Shown: piece after piece, positions 7,064-15,850 of the stretch
How positions within the stretch are numbered: position 1 is the first letter of the stretch
How the letters are laid out: each line of letters begins with the position of its first letter
NCBI GenBank assembly: GCA_016207885.1
Contig: JACQZE010000016.1
Coordinates: 1-64,000, forward strand
Length of the DNA stretch: 64,000 nt
Direction: 5' to 3'
Source: Nitrospirota bacterium
GTDB lineage: Bacteria; Nitrospirota; Thermodesulfovibrionia; UBA6902
Notes under the pieces: model-generated
Seen by the model: only the letters and a program-made list of their open reading frames with translations
Database searches by the model: none
Told to the model about the DNA's origin: nothing
Translations under genes and position numbers: made by a program

Positions 7064-8650
7064 CTAGTCCGTTCTATCATAATAGTTAGGTCTGACGTCC
7101 TTCTTGCGATTAATATATTTTAATGCTTCTGTAGTAATGAATCGAACTTCTGAAACATCATCTTGTAAAAGATGGGTTAAATTTTCTATTGCTTTTGGAT
7201 CTCCGATTTGCCCCAATGCCCACGCCGCTCTCCACCTAAAATAAGAGTCATCATGCTTCAAGAGATCAATTAAAGGTTCAACAGCGAGAGAACCAAAGTC
7301 AACTAAAACCTCCGCTGCTATTATTCTTACATCACTATCCTCGTTATTCCAAGCTTCTATCAAAACTTCCACTACCCTTCTATCCTTCATCATCCCTAAT
7401 GCCTCAACAGCCCCCTCTCGAACCGACCATTCTGGATCTTCTAATAAGCCTGTTAACGGTTTGATTGCTCGAGTGTCTTGAATCATCCCCAAGCCAAATG
7501 CAGCTCTACGACGAACCTCACGGTCATCATTTTTTAACATTATAATTAAAGTTTCAACCGCCCGGGAATCCCGAAACTCCCCCAAAGCAATTGCAATGCT
7601 TATTAGCACATTAGGATTCTTATCGTTTGAGGCTTTAATAAGAGCATCAAGTGCCCTATCATTTTCGGAATGATATAAAAACCTTGCAGCGTTTTTTCGA
7701 ACCACCCAGTCATCATCGTTTAATAGGGGAATCAAGTCATCATCTGCAGCATCACCTATATCAGTCAAGGCAAATATGACATGATTTTGCAATACTTCTG
7801 ACTTGTTTCTTAAAGCTTTAATCAGAGGCTTTATTGCAATAGGGTCTCCAATCTCTCCCAAAGATCTTGCAGCCGAACTCCTGACATTCATGGACTCATC
7901 ATTATTAAGAGTATCAATTAGAGCCTTTACTACCTCAGGATCACTGCTAACTTTCAATGACTGTGCTGACCTGCTTCTTGTGAATTCGTCATGGTCTTTT
8001 AAGTTAGCAATAAGTGGTTTATAAAAATCAGGGCCCTTAGCCTTTAAATAATATTGGGAAGCTTTCATTCTTCTTCTTTCTTCCAATCCTAATTGTCTTC
8101 TATTTTTTAACAAACCATACATCTTTGCATGTTCCCTAAAGCGAATAAATTCATCTTCCCTTTCCAACATTCTTTTAAAAACCATTGTTTCATATCTGTC
8201 AATTTCATAATTTCCTTCAGCTTTGTCAAGTTCTGATTTTCTTACATCAAGTTTGGTCGGAACCTTTTCTAAATATATTATTGAATCTTTATCCTCAAGA
8301 ATAAGAAACTTATATCCGGGTTTGTAAATTATCGGCTTGTTCTCAACAACTTGTGATAAAAAAGGGATAGAGCTAAAAAAAAACTTTCTGTAGGTTGTGA
8401 ACTTCCCATTCTTATCAGAGATAACTTCTTTAACATCTTCAAAGCTCGAAACACTACCTGCAGGAGTTGCGGTTTCTCTGTCCCATGATCTTACAATCAC
8501 TGCACCTTCAATAGGTTCCCCAGTTTCCCTATCAATTACCTTTCCGCTCCAAGCAAGAGACTCTGAAGGATTGGATAGCATGAGCAAAAATGTAACAATA
8601 GAAAAAAAGAAAAGAACTTTCTTTTTTTCAAGGATTAAATAATTATTCAT
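7064..8650 (-). CDS. Secreted HEAT-repeat protein
   Basis: About 528 residues from the ATG at 8650, with GAGG upstream. The N-terminus is Lys-rich and then hydrophobic (VLFFFSIVTFLLMLSNPSESLA), a Sec signal peptide. A carboxypeptidase-regulatory-like module follows (WSGKVIDRETGEPIEGAVIV). From about residue 220 to 520 there are roughly nine PBS-lyase-type HEAT repeats (motifs like DPEVVKALIDTL and DRRVVEVLIEAW), a protein-interaction solenoid. No catalytic domain is seen. The gene is AT-richer than the CODH operon beside it. Its partner and function are unknown. Confidence 0.75.
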   Translation of the reverse strand: MNNYLILEKKKVLFFFSIVTFLLMLSNPSESLAWSGKVIDRETGEPIEGAVIVRSWDRETATPAGSVSSFEDVKEVISDKNGKFTTYRKFFFSSIPFLSQVVENKPIIYKPGYKFLILEDKDSIIYLEKVPTKLDVRKSELDKAEGNYEIDRYETMVFKRMLEREDEFIRFREHAKMYGLLKNRRQLGLEERRRMKASQYYLKAKGPDFYKPLIANLKDHDEFTRSRSAQSLKVSSDPEVVKALIDTLNNDESMNVRSSAARSLGEIGDPIAIKPLIKALRNKSEVLQNHVIFALTDIGDAADDDLIPLLNDDDWVVRKNAARFLYHSENDRALDALIKASNDKNPNVLISIAIALGEFRDSRAVETLIIMLKNDDREVRRRAAFGLGMIQDTRAIKPLTGLLEDPEWSVREGAVEALGMMKDRRVVEVLIEAWNNEDSDVRIIAAEVLVDFGSLAVEPLIDLLKHDDSYFRWRAAWALGQIGDPKAIENLTHLLQDDVSEVRFITTEALKYINRKKDVRPNYYDRTD

Positions 8651-8766
8651 ACAGGATTTCCTCATAAAAATCATAGATCAATGATATATTACAAATGGTC
8701 GTATTTCATGGAATTGAGATAATTATAGTCGTATGAGTAATGAAATGTAAATACAAATCATAAAAA

Positions 8767-8798
8767 AACGGCATCCTGTTTTTAGGCAGGATGCCGTT
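8767..8798 (-). terminator. Rho-independent terminator of the CODH/ACS-Nuo operon
   Basis: Twelve-base arms AACGGCATCCTG and CAGGATGCCGTT around an 8-base loop. On the minus strand a run of seven T follows, as expected for the end of the operon whose last gene stops at 8846. On the plus strand the tail is only AT-rich. Confidence 0.85.
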
Positions 8799-8805
8799 AT
8801 AAAAA

Positions 8806-8828
8806 GATTCTGGACAAGCCAGAATGAC
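8806..8828. repeat. Dispersed 23-bp hairpin repeat, copy 1
   Basis: Inverted arms ATTCTGG/CCAGAAT around ACAAG, with flanking G and GAC. The same unit recurs at 45187-45209 (identical) and 43248-43270 (opposite orientation, with a paired base change), and in split form at 54678-54724. It sits between an operon's last stop codon and its terminator. Confidence 0.8.
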
Positions 8829-8845
8829 AATAATTGTTCTAAGTC

Positions 8846-10816
8846 TTATTTTCCAGCTAAAGTCTTTTCAGTCTCCTTAAGCCACAGAAGCCTTGAGCTG
8901 TTTATCACTGACTTATTGATCTTATCATTCAGGTCAACAGGGTTCACATCAAGGCCTTTTACTTTTTCAAAAGCATTAACCTTAACCTTTGCCTTTGTCT
9001 TGAGCGCCTTCTTGATATCAACCTTTGCATCTTTGAGCGTTGCCTTCATCACCTTGGCGATATCAGCGAATATGTCCTTGTGCTGTTTCGCATCGCCGGC
9101 AGGGGAGGCTGCTTTTGAGACCTTCTTCACCTTGCCTAAGTAGTTGACGATCGTGCCGGATGACTCAAGGTATGACGCAGCCGGAAGAACTATGTCAGCC
9201 TGCTTTGCCAGGTCTGAAAGATACGGTGTTTGTACGATGAGGAACTTTGCGTCAGCCTTCTTTATCGGCGGTTCGCCTACAACATAAAGAACATCGTTCT
9301 TGCCTGATGCGATATCGCTGTATGACTTTGCACCTGCGGTAAGTCCTGAAAGAACTACGCCGCGTGCGTTTGCCTCATAAGGCACAGCCACAACGCTGAC
9401 GTTGCTCACAAGTGAGAGGTTGTTTGCTGCTCCGAAGAGGGAAGGGGAGCAGAATATCACAGGTGATGATGCGGCTGCGATTATGTCAGCCGTACTGTCT
9501 GACTCATCTGATGTCTTTACTTTGGCAAGCGCAGCATCAAGTTCCTTTGTAGACTTTGAGCCCTTTGATACGAGAGACATTGCTATTGAAGCAAGAGCCT
9601 TTGCATCTTCTATAACAACAAGCTTTGCGCCCCTTGCGACTCTCTTCTGTATCGCTGCGTCAAGCGCGGGCAGCACTCTCGTGTACTGTGATGTTGCAAG
9701 GCCTGCGACTACTATGACATCAGCAGAGTCGAGGTCAGCAGATGCTGAGAGGTTCATCGCCTCATCGCCTGAGTAGAGGCTCACTGTCGTGTCTATATTC
9801 TTTGTCTTTACGGCAGATGATGCGAGGCCGGCGAGTGCTGCCGCATCCTCGTTCAGTATATTTGCCGTGCTGATGATTGAGGCATTCTTGCCGGACTTTT
9901 TAAGCTTATCTGCGACTATGGCAAGCGCGTCTTCCCATGTGGTCTCTTCAAGCTTCTTGCCGACCCTCTTCATCGGAGTGTTTATTCTCAGGTCAGATGT
10001 GAGGGCGTCAAAACCGAATCTGCCCTGCGCGCATATATATTTCTCAACAGTGCCGTAATCTCCGGCAGAGTTGATCTTTACAACAGTATCGTCCTTTGAA
10101 CTCACAACTATGCTGCATCCGTTTCCGCATGAGAGGCAGGTTGATGCGGTCTTCTCATACTCCCACTCTCTTCCTTTTCTCCACCTGTCAGCCTCAAGCA
10201 GGGCGTTAACAGGGCATGCGTCAACACAGCTTCCGCAGAAGGTGCAGGCAGACTCCTGAAGCGGTTTGTTCTGCGCGGTAACGACCTTTGAGCCGACTCC
10301 TCTGCCCATGAAATCAAGAACGTTGGTTCCCTGTTCCTTGCATGCCCTTACGCATTTGCCGCAGAGGATGCAGTAATCAGGGTCTCTCTTAATGAAGGGG
10401 TTTGCAGAATCTACAGGGTAGCCGAAATCTTTTCTCGTAAATGTCGACTCTTTTATCTCATGCTCATATGCGTACTTCTGGAGGTTGCAGACGCCGGCCT
10501 TTGTGCATGTCATACAGTCAAGAGGGTGCATCGAAAGAATGAGGTCAAGCACGAACCGTCTCATCTCAAGCACCTTGTCTGTATTGGTGGTGACATTCAT
10601 GCCTTCCTTCACCTTGGAGGTGCAGCCGGTCACAGGGCCTCTTCCGCCTTCGACCTCAACAAGGCACATCCTGCACGCGCCGATACCCTTCATGCCCTTA
10701 AGGTAGCAGAGGTTCGGTATATGAACACCTGCCTTTTCAGCGGCATCAACGATAGTCACTCCCTCGTTAACCGTGACCTTCTTTCCGTCTATTGTTAAGT
10801 CAACCGTTTTTGACAT
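8846..10816 (-). CDS. NuoG/HydA-like iron-sulfur subunit with truncated molybdopterin-type domain
   Basis: 656 residues. An N-terminal [2Fe-2S] domain (1-80; CYLKGMKGIGACRMC and a following Cys) is followed by a His/Cys [4Fe-4S] region (HPLDCMTCTKAGVCNLQ), two 4Fe-4S motifs (CILCGKCVRAC, CTFCGSCVDACP), and the N-terminal Fe-S segment of the MopB family (CLSCGNGC). The remaining 400 residues are a shortened, divergent NuoG-like domain. I see no Cys/Sec formate-dehydrogenase active site and no H-cluster motifs, so catalysis at this subunit is unlikely. It is the last gene of the operon and probably passes electrons between the NADH/FMN subunit and another carrier. AGGAGG precedes the ATG. Confidence 0.8.
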   Translation of the reverse strand: MSKTVDLTIDGKKVTVNEGVTIVDAAEKAGVHIPNLCYLKGMKGIGACRMCLVEVEGGRGPVTGCTSKVKEGMNVTTNTDKVLEMRRFVLDLILSMHPLDCMTCTKAGVCNLQKYAYEHEIKESTFTRKDFGYPVDSANPFIKRDPDYCILCGKCVRACKEQGTNVLDFMGRGVGSKVVTAQNKPLQESACTFCGSCVDACPVNALLEADRWRKGREWEYEKTASTCLSCGNGCSIVVSSKDDTVVKINSAGDYGTVEKYICAQGRFGFDALTSDLRINTPMKRVGKKLEETTWEDALAIVADKLKKSGKNASIISTANILNEDAAALAGLASSAVKTKNIDTTVSLYSGDEAMNLSASADLDSADVIVVAGLATSQYTRVLPALDAAIQKRVARGAKLVVIEDAKALASIAMSLVSKGSKSTKELDAALAKVKTSDESDSTADIIAAASSPVIFCSPSLFGAANNLSLVSNVSVVAVPYEANARGVVLSGLTAGAKSYSDIASGKNDVLYVVGEPPIKKADAKFLIVQTPYLSDLAKQADIVLPAASYLESSGTIVNYLGKVKKVSKAASPAGDAKQHKDIFADIAKVMKATLKDAKVDIKKALKTKAKVKVNAFEKVKGLDVNPVDLNDKINKSVINSSRLLWLKETEKTLAGK

Positions 10817-10855
10817 ATATGCATCCTCCTGATAATGATTAAACTTTCAACTTTA

Positions 10856-11452
10856 TTATTTAACAGTTCCAGCCATCTCTTTTGACGTTATAAGTACTAT
10901 CGCTGCGTCAGGGCATACCTTTATGCACTCTCCGCATTTTGTGCATCTCTTCTGGGCTATCTCCATAGGCTGATACCCTGACAGGTAAGGCTTCCTCTTT
11001 TCGCCTGTTATCGCATGGTCTTTACACGCGTCAAGACATAATCCGCAGTTCGTGCATTTTTCAGGTATGATCAGGTAGCTGCTTAATGAAGTGCACTCTC
11101 TCTTTGAACAGTCTCCTGTCAGGTGCCCTGCGAAATCCTCGGCAGCTATTTTATCAAGTATGAATGCGGCAGTGTCTTTGCCTTTTTTGCACATTGACGC
11201 CTCAAGCATGTTAGTTCCAATTCTTCTGAGGCGCTCTATGTCTTCATCAGATGCGATACCTGCAACGATCTTCTTCAGCCTGATATTTGCCTCATAGCTT
11301 CCGAAAGAGCAGGGGAAGCATCTTCCGCACATCGGTTCAGACAGGAACTCTTCAACAAAGACGAGAGCCTGCTGTGCCGCGCACTTCTTCTCTTCAGCCT
11401 TTGCCTGAACATCCTTCATCGTCATTACTTTTTCTTTATTATCTTCTGTCAT
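10856..11452 (-). CDS. Solo NuoF/HydB C-terminal-like iron-sulfur protein
   Basis: A 198-residue protein that matches the last roughly 200 residues of the neighbouring NuoF-like protein in order and spacing. EPMCGRCFPC corresponds to ESCGKCPPC, the helical bundle ending ASMCKKG corresponds to GSLCGLG, and two ferredoxin-type motifs follow (CTNCGLCLDAC, CTKCGECIKVCP). It has no FMN or NADH-binding region. It can hold up to three [4Fe-4S] clusters and probably acts as an electron-transfer subunit. Its ATG overlaps the NuoF stop by one base (TAATG), implying coupled translation. Confidence 0.75.
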   Translation of the reverse strand: MTEDNKEKVMTMKDVQAKAEEKKCAAQQALVFVEEFLSEPMCGRCFPCSFGSYEANIRLKKIVAGIASDEDIERLRRIGTNMLEASMCKKGKDTAAFILDKIAAEDFAGHLTGDCSKRECTSLSSYLIIPEKCTNCGLCLDACKDHAITGEKRKPYLSGYQPMEIAQKRCTKCGECIKVCPDAAIVLITSKEMAGTVK

Positions 11453-13347
11453 TATTTACTCCTCTTTGACGAGGGGGATAGCTTGCCCTTCTGCTTATTT
11501 ATCTTTACCGCCTTGATGGGGCACGCGGTGTAGCATGCCTTGCATTTTGTGCAGTAGTCCTGATCAATATAGAATGAGTGCTTCAACTCCTTGACCGCTC
11601 CAAAGGCGCAAGCCTTTTTGCAGAGCCCGCAGAGGAAGCATTCATCATGGTCTATGGTGTATGTGCCTAATCCGCTGCATACCTTTGCGCGGCAGTATTT
11701 ATCATGGATATGCTCTTCATACTCTTCCCTGAAATATTTGATCGTTGTCAGAACAGGGTTAGGCGCGCTGTTTCCGAGTCCGCATAAAGAGCCTGCGATT
11801 ATCTGCTCTCCGATCTTCTCAAGCTTCTCAATGTCGCCTTCCTCACCCTTGCCGGATGTTATCTTCTTGAGCAGCTCCAGCATATGATATGTCCCTATCC
11901 TGCAGGGCGGGCACTTGCCGCATGATTCAGACTGCGTGAATGAGAGGAAGAACTTTGCCACATCCACCATGCAGGTCTCCTCATCAAGCACGACCATGCC
12001 GCCTGAGCCCATCATGGAGCCGACTGAAACGAGTGAATCAAAATCAACCGGCAGGTCAAGGTGTTCGGCTGTTATGCATCCGCCTGAAGGGCCGCCTGTC
12101 TGTACGGCCTTGAACTCTTTGTCATCAAGCATGCCGCCGCCGATCTCAAAGATTATCTCTCTCAGGGTTATTCCCATCGGGACCTCGACAAGCCCTGTGT
12201 TCTTCACCTTTCCGGTGAGAGCGAAGACCTTTGTGCCCGGAGAGTTCTTTGTGCCTATGGAGCGGAAATAATCAGAGCCTTTATCTATTATTACCGGAAC
12301 GCATGCGTATGTCTCGATATTATTCAGGTTGCTCGGGAACCCCCACGGGCCGCCGCCGCGTTCAGAGAGCCTTGGAGGCCTCGGCCTCGGATATCCTCTC
12401 TCGCCTTCAATAGAAGCGACAAGCGATGTTGACTCGCCGCATACGAACGCGCCTGCGCCTTCTCTTATATCTATTGTGAAACTGAAGTCAGTGCCTAAAA
12501 TATTCTTTCCCAAAATACCCAGATCTTCAGCCTGCTTTATCGCTATCTTGAGGTTCTCAACTGCAAGAGGGTATTCATGCCTCACATATACAAATCCGTA
12601 TTGCGCGCCGATCGCGTAAGCACACAGAAGCATCCCTTCAATAAGGCTGTGAGGGTCGCCCTCCATGATAGCCCTGTCCATGAATGCTCCGGGGTCGCCT
12701 TCGTCGCCGTTTGCAATGACAAGCTTTATATCGCTCTTAGCTCCCTTTGAATGCGCCCATTTTCTACCGGCAGGGAATCCCGCTCCGCCGCGGCCTCTGA
12801 GGTTCGCCTTGTCCACTTCATTAAGCACATCGTCGCTGCTCATTGAAGCCAAGGCTTTCTCAATGCCTGCGTAACCGCCGACCGCGAGGTAATGCTCGAT
12901 ATTGCGCGGGTCAACTATGCCGTTATTCCTCAGCGCTATTCTGAGCTGTTTTTTATAAAAAGGTATGTCAGGCATAAGCGGGACCGGTTCGCTCAGAAAG
13001 CTGTCTCTGTAAAGCCCCTGCCTGTAAGCTGAATTGCCTTTTATAGAGTAGTCCATTATCGCGGGTACATCGGTCGTCTTTGTCCTCTGATAAAAGATAT
13101 TGTTCGGCTCAACCTTAAGCACAGGCCCTTTCTGACAGAGGCCCTGGCATCCTGTCTTCACTATATCAACGGCTACGCCCGATGCAGCAGCCTCTTTCTC
13201 AAAGGCCGCAATGACCTTGTGCGCGCCTGTTGCCGTGCAGGCGGTTCCGCAGCATGCCCTGATCCTGTGCGCGTTCGGATCAAATGTCTCTTTGCTTAAT
13301 TTATCTCTGAGCGCTTTCAGTTCGTCAGTATTTTTAAGTTTTGCCAT
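11452..13347 (-). CDS. NuoF/HydB-like NAD(P)H-binding flavoprotein subunit
   Basis: 631 residues with the HydB layout. A thioredoxin-like [2Fe-2S] domain (30-110; CCGTACTATG, then CQGLCQKGP) is followed by the FMN/NADH domain (GRGGAGFPAGRKW, NGDEGDPGAFMDR), the SLBB region, the [4Fe-4S] motif ESCGKCPPCRIGTY, and two C-terminal ferredoxin motifs (CFLCGLCKKAC, CTKCKACYTACP). The two extra C-terminal clusters are a feature of the HydABC/electron-bifurcating (Bfu) group rather than of respiratory complex I. With the NuoE and NuoG-like genes it should form a soluble NAD(P)H-ferredoxin-type oxidoreductase tied to the CODH/ACS operon. Partners and direction are inferred. Confidence 0.88.
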   Translation of the reverse strand: MAKLKNTDELKALRDKLSKETFDPNAHRIRACCGTACTATGAHKVIAAFEKEAAASGVAVDIVKTGCQGLCQKGPVLKVEPNNIFYQRTKTTDVPAIMDYSIKGNSAYRQGLYRDSFLSEPVPLMPDIPFYKKQLRIALRNNGIVDPRNIEHYLAVGGYAGIEKALASMSSDDVLNEVDKANLRGRGGAGFPAGRKWAHSKGAKSDIKLVIANGDEGDPGAFMDRAIMEGDPHSLIEGMLLCAYAIGAQYGFVYVRHEYPLAVENLKIAIKQAEDLGILGKNILGTDFSFTIDIREGAGAFVCGESTSLVASIEGERGYPRPRPPRLSERGGGPWGFPSNLNNIETYACVPVIIDKGSDYFRSIGTKNSPGTKVFALTGKVKNTGLVEVPMGITLREIIFEIGGGMLDDKEFKAVQTGGPSGGCITAEHLDLPVDFDSLVSVGSMMGSGGMVVLDEETCMVDVAKFFLSFTQSESCGKCPPCRIGTYHMLELLKKITSGKGEEGDIEKLEKIGEQIIAGSLCGLGNSAPNPVLTTIKYFREEYEEHIHDKYCRAKVCSGLGTYTIDHDECFLCGLCKKACAFGAVKELKHSFYIDQDYCTKCKACYTACPIKAVKINKQKGKLSPSSKRSK

Positions 13348-13378
13348 ATAATTTCACCTATCCTGATGGAGTAGCCGG

Positions 13379-13858
13379 TTATTCTTCGCTTTTTATCAGA
13401 TCTATTATCGCAGCTATCTTCTTTCTGTCTATCTCGCCGATGATGTCTTCATTCACTGTGGCAACAGGGGCAAGGCCGCAGCATCCTATGCAGCCGACCG
13501 TCTCAAGCGTCATGGAGAGGTCAGCTGTCGTCTCGCCTTCTTTGATCTTGAATTCATCTTCAAGTGAATGCATGACCTGAGCCGCGCCTCTGACATGGCA
13601 CGCGGTGCCTGTGCAGACCTTAACTATCTTCTTTCCGCGCGGCGTGAAGTAAAACTGTTTATAAAATGACGCGGTGCTGTAGACCTCGGAAAGAGGTATA
13701 TCAAGTTTTTCAGAGATCATCTTAAGCGCATCTTCCGGAAGGTAGTTCATCTCATGCTGCACCTTCTGGAATGTATGTATGAGAATGCCTCTCTTCTTAT
13801 CCTTCTCTGAGATGACCTCTCTGATATGTCCTATGGTCTCATCAACCTTGAGATTCAT
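13379..13858 (-). CDS. NuoE/HydC-like [2Fe-2S] subunit
   Basis: 159 residues, the usual NuoE size. An N-terminal helical bundle (LIHTFQKVQHEMNYLPEDALKMISEKL) precedes a thioredoxin-like domain with the four [2Fe-2S] cysteines in CTGTACHVRGA and CIGCCGLAP. GGAGG precedes the ATG at 13858. Its first 17 bases overlap the end of the CODH gene, so the electron-transfer genes are part of the same transcript. Confidence 0.92.
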   Translation of the reverse strand: MNLKVDETIGHIREVISEKDKKRGILIHTFQKVQHEMNYLPEDALKMISEKLDIPLSEVYSTASFYKQFYFTPRGKKIVKVCTGTACHVRGAAQVMHSLEDEFKIKEGETTADLSMTLETVGCIGCCGLAPVATVNEDIIGEIDRKKIAAIIDLIKSEE

Positions 13859-15836
13859 TTATCCCTCCGACTCCTGCGTGGGGCGCGATCTCTCTTCTCG
13901 CTGCCATATCCATGAGAACTCTCTCTGCTCCGAATTTGCCGGGCTCGTATTTTCTGAGCTTTAACGCTTCTCTTGCGTCGTCAATATATTTAAGCGCAAG
14001 CTCAAGCATCTTTTCAGGAACAGGCTCAAAATGAAGCGCGCCCTTAAACCTTTCCATCCAGGTCTCTGTCATTATCTTTGTGACTTCCGAGCTTGCTCCG
14101 ACTGGCGACTCGCCGCCGAATATACATGGAACGCCTGATGCTGCGAAATAACATCCAATCGCGATCGCCTTTTCAGACATCCACTCAGGAGCGATACCCA
14201 CAGCCGGCATTCCGCCTATCTCATCAGACAGCCCGCCCTCGGCTGCCATTGCTGAAGCTATTGTCAGTATCCTTGAATTGTCAACACATGCCCCAAGGTG
14301 AAGGATAGGGGGGATACCGATAGCCTCGCATACTTCCCTTAATCCCGGCCCTGCGTTCTCAAGCGCCATCTCAGGTGTAAGGTAGCCTGCAGTTCCGCAT
14401 GCTGCCGAGCCGCATCCTGTTGATACTATAAGAACATCATTTTTGATAAGTTCGTTCACAAGGTATTTGTGGATACCGGTTGATGCCACCCTCGGGTTGT
14501 CGCATCCTGCCAGGCCGACAACGCCGCGTATCCTGCCTGCCATTATCGCATCATTAAGCGGCCTGAATGAACCTCTCCACCTGCCGCCCTGCATGTATTC
14601 GATGTATTCATGAGAAAAGCCGCCGATAAGAGATGCCTTATGAGATATATGGCTGCCCTTTGTCGTTCTGTTAGGGAAGTTGTCGCATGCCATTTTGATT
14701 ATCTCTCTTGCAACTTCTTTTGCACGGTGCTCATCATACTCGACATGAACAGCTCCCTGTATCATCGCTTTTTCACTTGTCGTTATTATCTTAGTGTGGA
14801 ATTTCTTTGAGACCTCTGTGATGGCAGGCATTATGCACTGCACGTCAACTGTCATGGCGTCGATCATGCCGGTCATGATGCCGAGTTCCTGATTCGTAAA
14901 GCCGCCTGCGGTCGGGATACCGTGCCTCATGAGTATCTCGTTTGCCGTACAGCACATACCGCCGAGGTTGATGCCTTTGGCGCCCTTTGATTTTGCGTAT
15001 TCGATCATCGCAGGTTCTGATACCGTATCTACTATCACCTCAGCAAGGGTTGGTTCATGGCCGTGGACGATAAGGTTTACCTCGTCTTCCTTGAATATGC
15101 CGAAGCTCGCCTCAGCCTTGATAGGCGTCGGAGTTCCAAAGAGTATATCGCTTATGTCGGTTGAGATCATGCATCCGCCCCATCCGTCGGCAAGAGCGAC
15201 CTTCAGGCCGTGAGTGAGAAGGTGGTCAGGGTCATGGTCAACGCCGATGTTAGTACGGTGCATGCCCTCAACGATCTCCCTGTCAATGCCGCGCGGAACG
15301 ATCTTCCATTTTCTCCATCTCGCAAGCGTCTTTTTCGGCGCCCTCTTTGCAAAATTAATCTCGCCTTTCTGCCTGCCGAAATCTTCGATAAGCATGGTTG
15401 CGACATCTCTTGCAACATCATTGACAGGCCTGCCTTCAAAATTAATATCAAGATACCCTGCAACCCTGTATAGTTTCTTTACGTCAGTTATCTTGAAATC
15501 CTTTGCCTCTCCATTAGCAACCGAGAGGAGCGTCATCGCCATGTCACGGGCATGGTCGGAATGTGCTGAAGTGCCTGCTGCTATCATCCTCAGCATATTT
15601 CTTGCAGCAACGGTCGAGAGGGTCGCGCCGCAGACGCCTCTTGCCTCTTCTTCCGCATTCTTGCCTATGAGCCTGCACGGCCCCATATGGCATACCTTGC
15701 AGCATGCACCGGTCTCACCGATAGGGCAGGGCTTCATCTTCGCAGCACGGTCAAAGCATGTCTCTATCTTGTTGTCTGTTGCCCAATGAATTATCTCTTC
15801 TGCTGAAGTGCTTGCGCTCTTTACGGGTTTATCCAT
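13842..15836 (-). CDS. acsA: Carbon monoxide dehydrogenase catalytic subunit (AcsA/CooS)
   Basis: 664 residues from the ATG at 15836, which has GGAGG 5 bases upstream; an in-frame TTG four codons earlier is less likely. The N-terminal cysteines (CFDRAAKMKPCPIGETGACC and on to CHMGPC) bind the B and D clusters. C-cluster ligands appear in GGMCCTANE, LAGCDNPR, STGCGSAACG and IGCYFAASG. It interconverts CO2 and CO at the Ni-Fe-S C-cluster and passes CO to AcsB through the complex. Length and motifs are those of the bacterial monofunctional/ACS-associated family. Confidence 0.96.
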   Translation of the reverse strand: MDKPVKSASTSAEEIIHWATDNKIETCFDRAAKMKPCPIGETGACCKVCHMGPCRLIGKNAEEEARGVCGATLSTVAARNMLRMIAAGTSAHSDHARDMAMTLLSVANGEAKDFKITDVKKLYRVAGYLDINFEGRPVNDVARDVATMLIEDFGRQKGEINFAKRAPKKTLARWRKWKIVPRGIDREIVEGMHRTNIGVDHDPDHLLTHGLKVALADGWGGCMISTDISDILFGTPTPIKAEASFGIFKEDEVNLIVHGHEPTLAEVIVDTVSEPAMIEYAKSKGAKGINLGGMCCTANEILMRHGIPTAGGFTNQELGIMTGMIDAMTVDVQCIMPAITEVSKKFHTKIITTSEKAMIQGAVHVEYDEHRAKEVAREIIKMACDNFPNRTTKGSHISHKASLIGGFSHEYIEYMQGGRWRGSFRPLNDAIMAGRIRGVVGLAGCDNPRVASTGIHKYLVNELIKNDVLIVSTGCGSAACGTAGYLTPEMALENAGPGLREVCEAIGIPPILHLGACVDNSRILTIASAMAAEGGLSDEIGGMPAVGIAPEWMSEKAIAIGCYFAASGVPCIFGGESPVGASSEVTKIMTETWMERFKGALHFEPVPEKMLELALKYIDDAREALKLRKYEPGKFGAERVLMDMAARREIAPHAGVGGINESQG

Positions 15837-15850
15837 ATCGTCCTCCAAAA

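Noticed and set aside
8846-10816. [FeFe]-hydrogenase or formate dehydrogenase catalytic subunit
   Set aside because: H-cluster cysteine motifs and a Cys/Sec formate-dehydrogenase active site are absent; only the Fe-S modules and a shortened NuoG-like domain are present.
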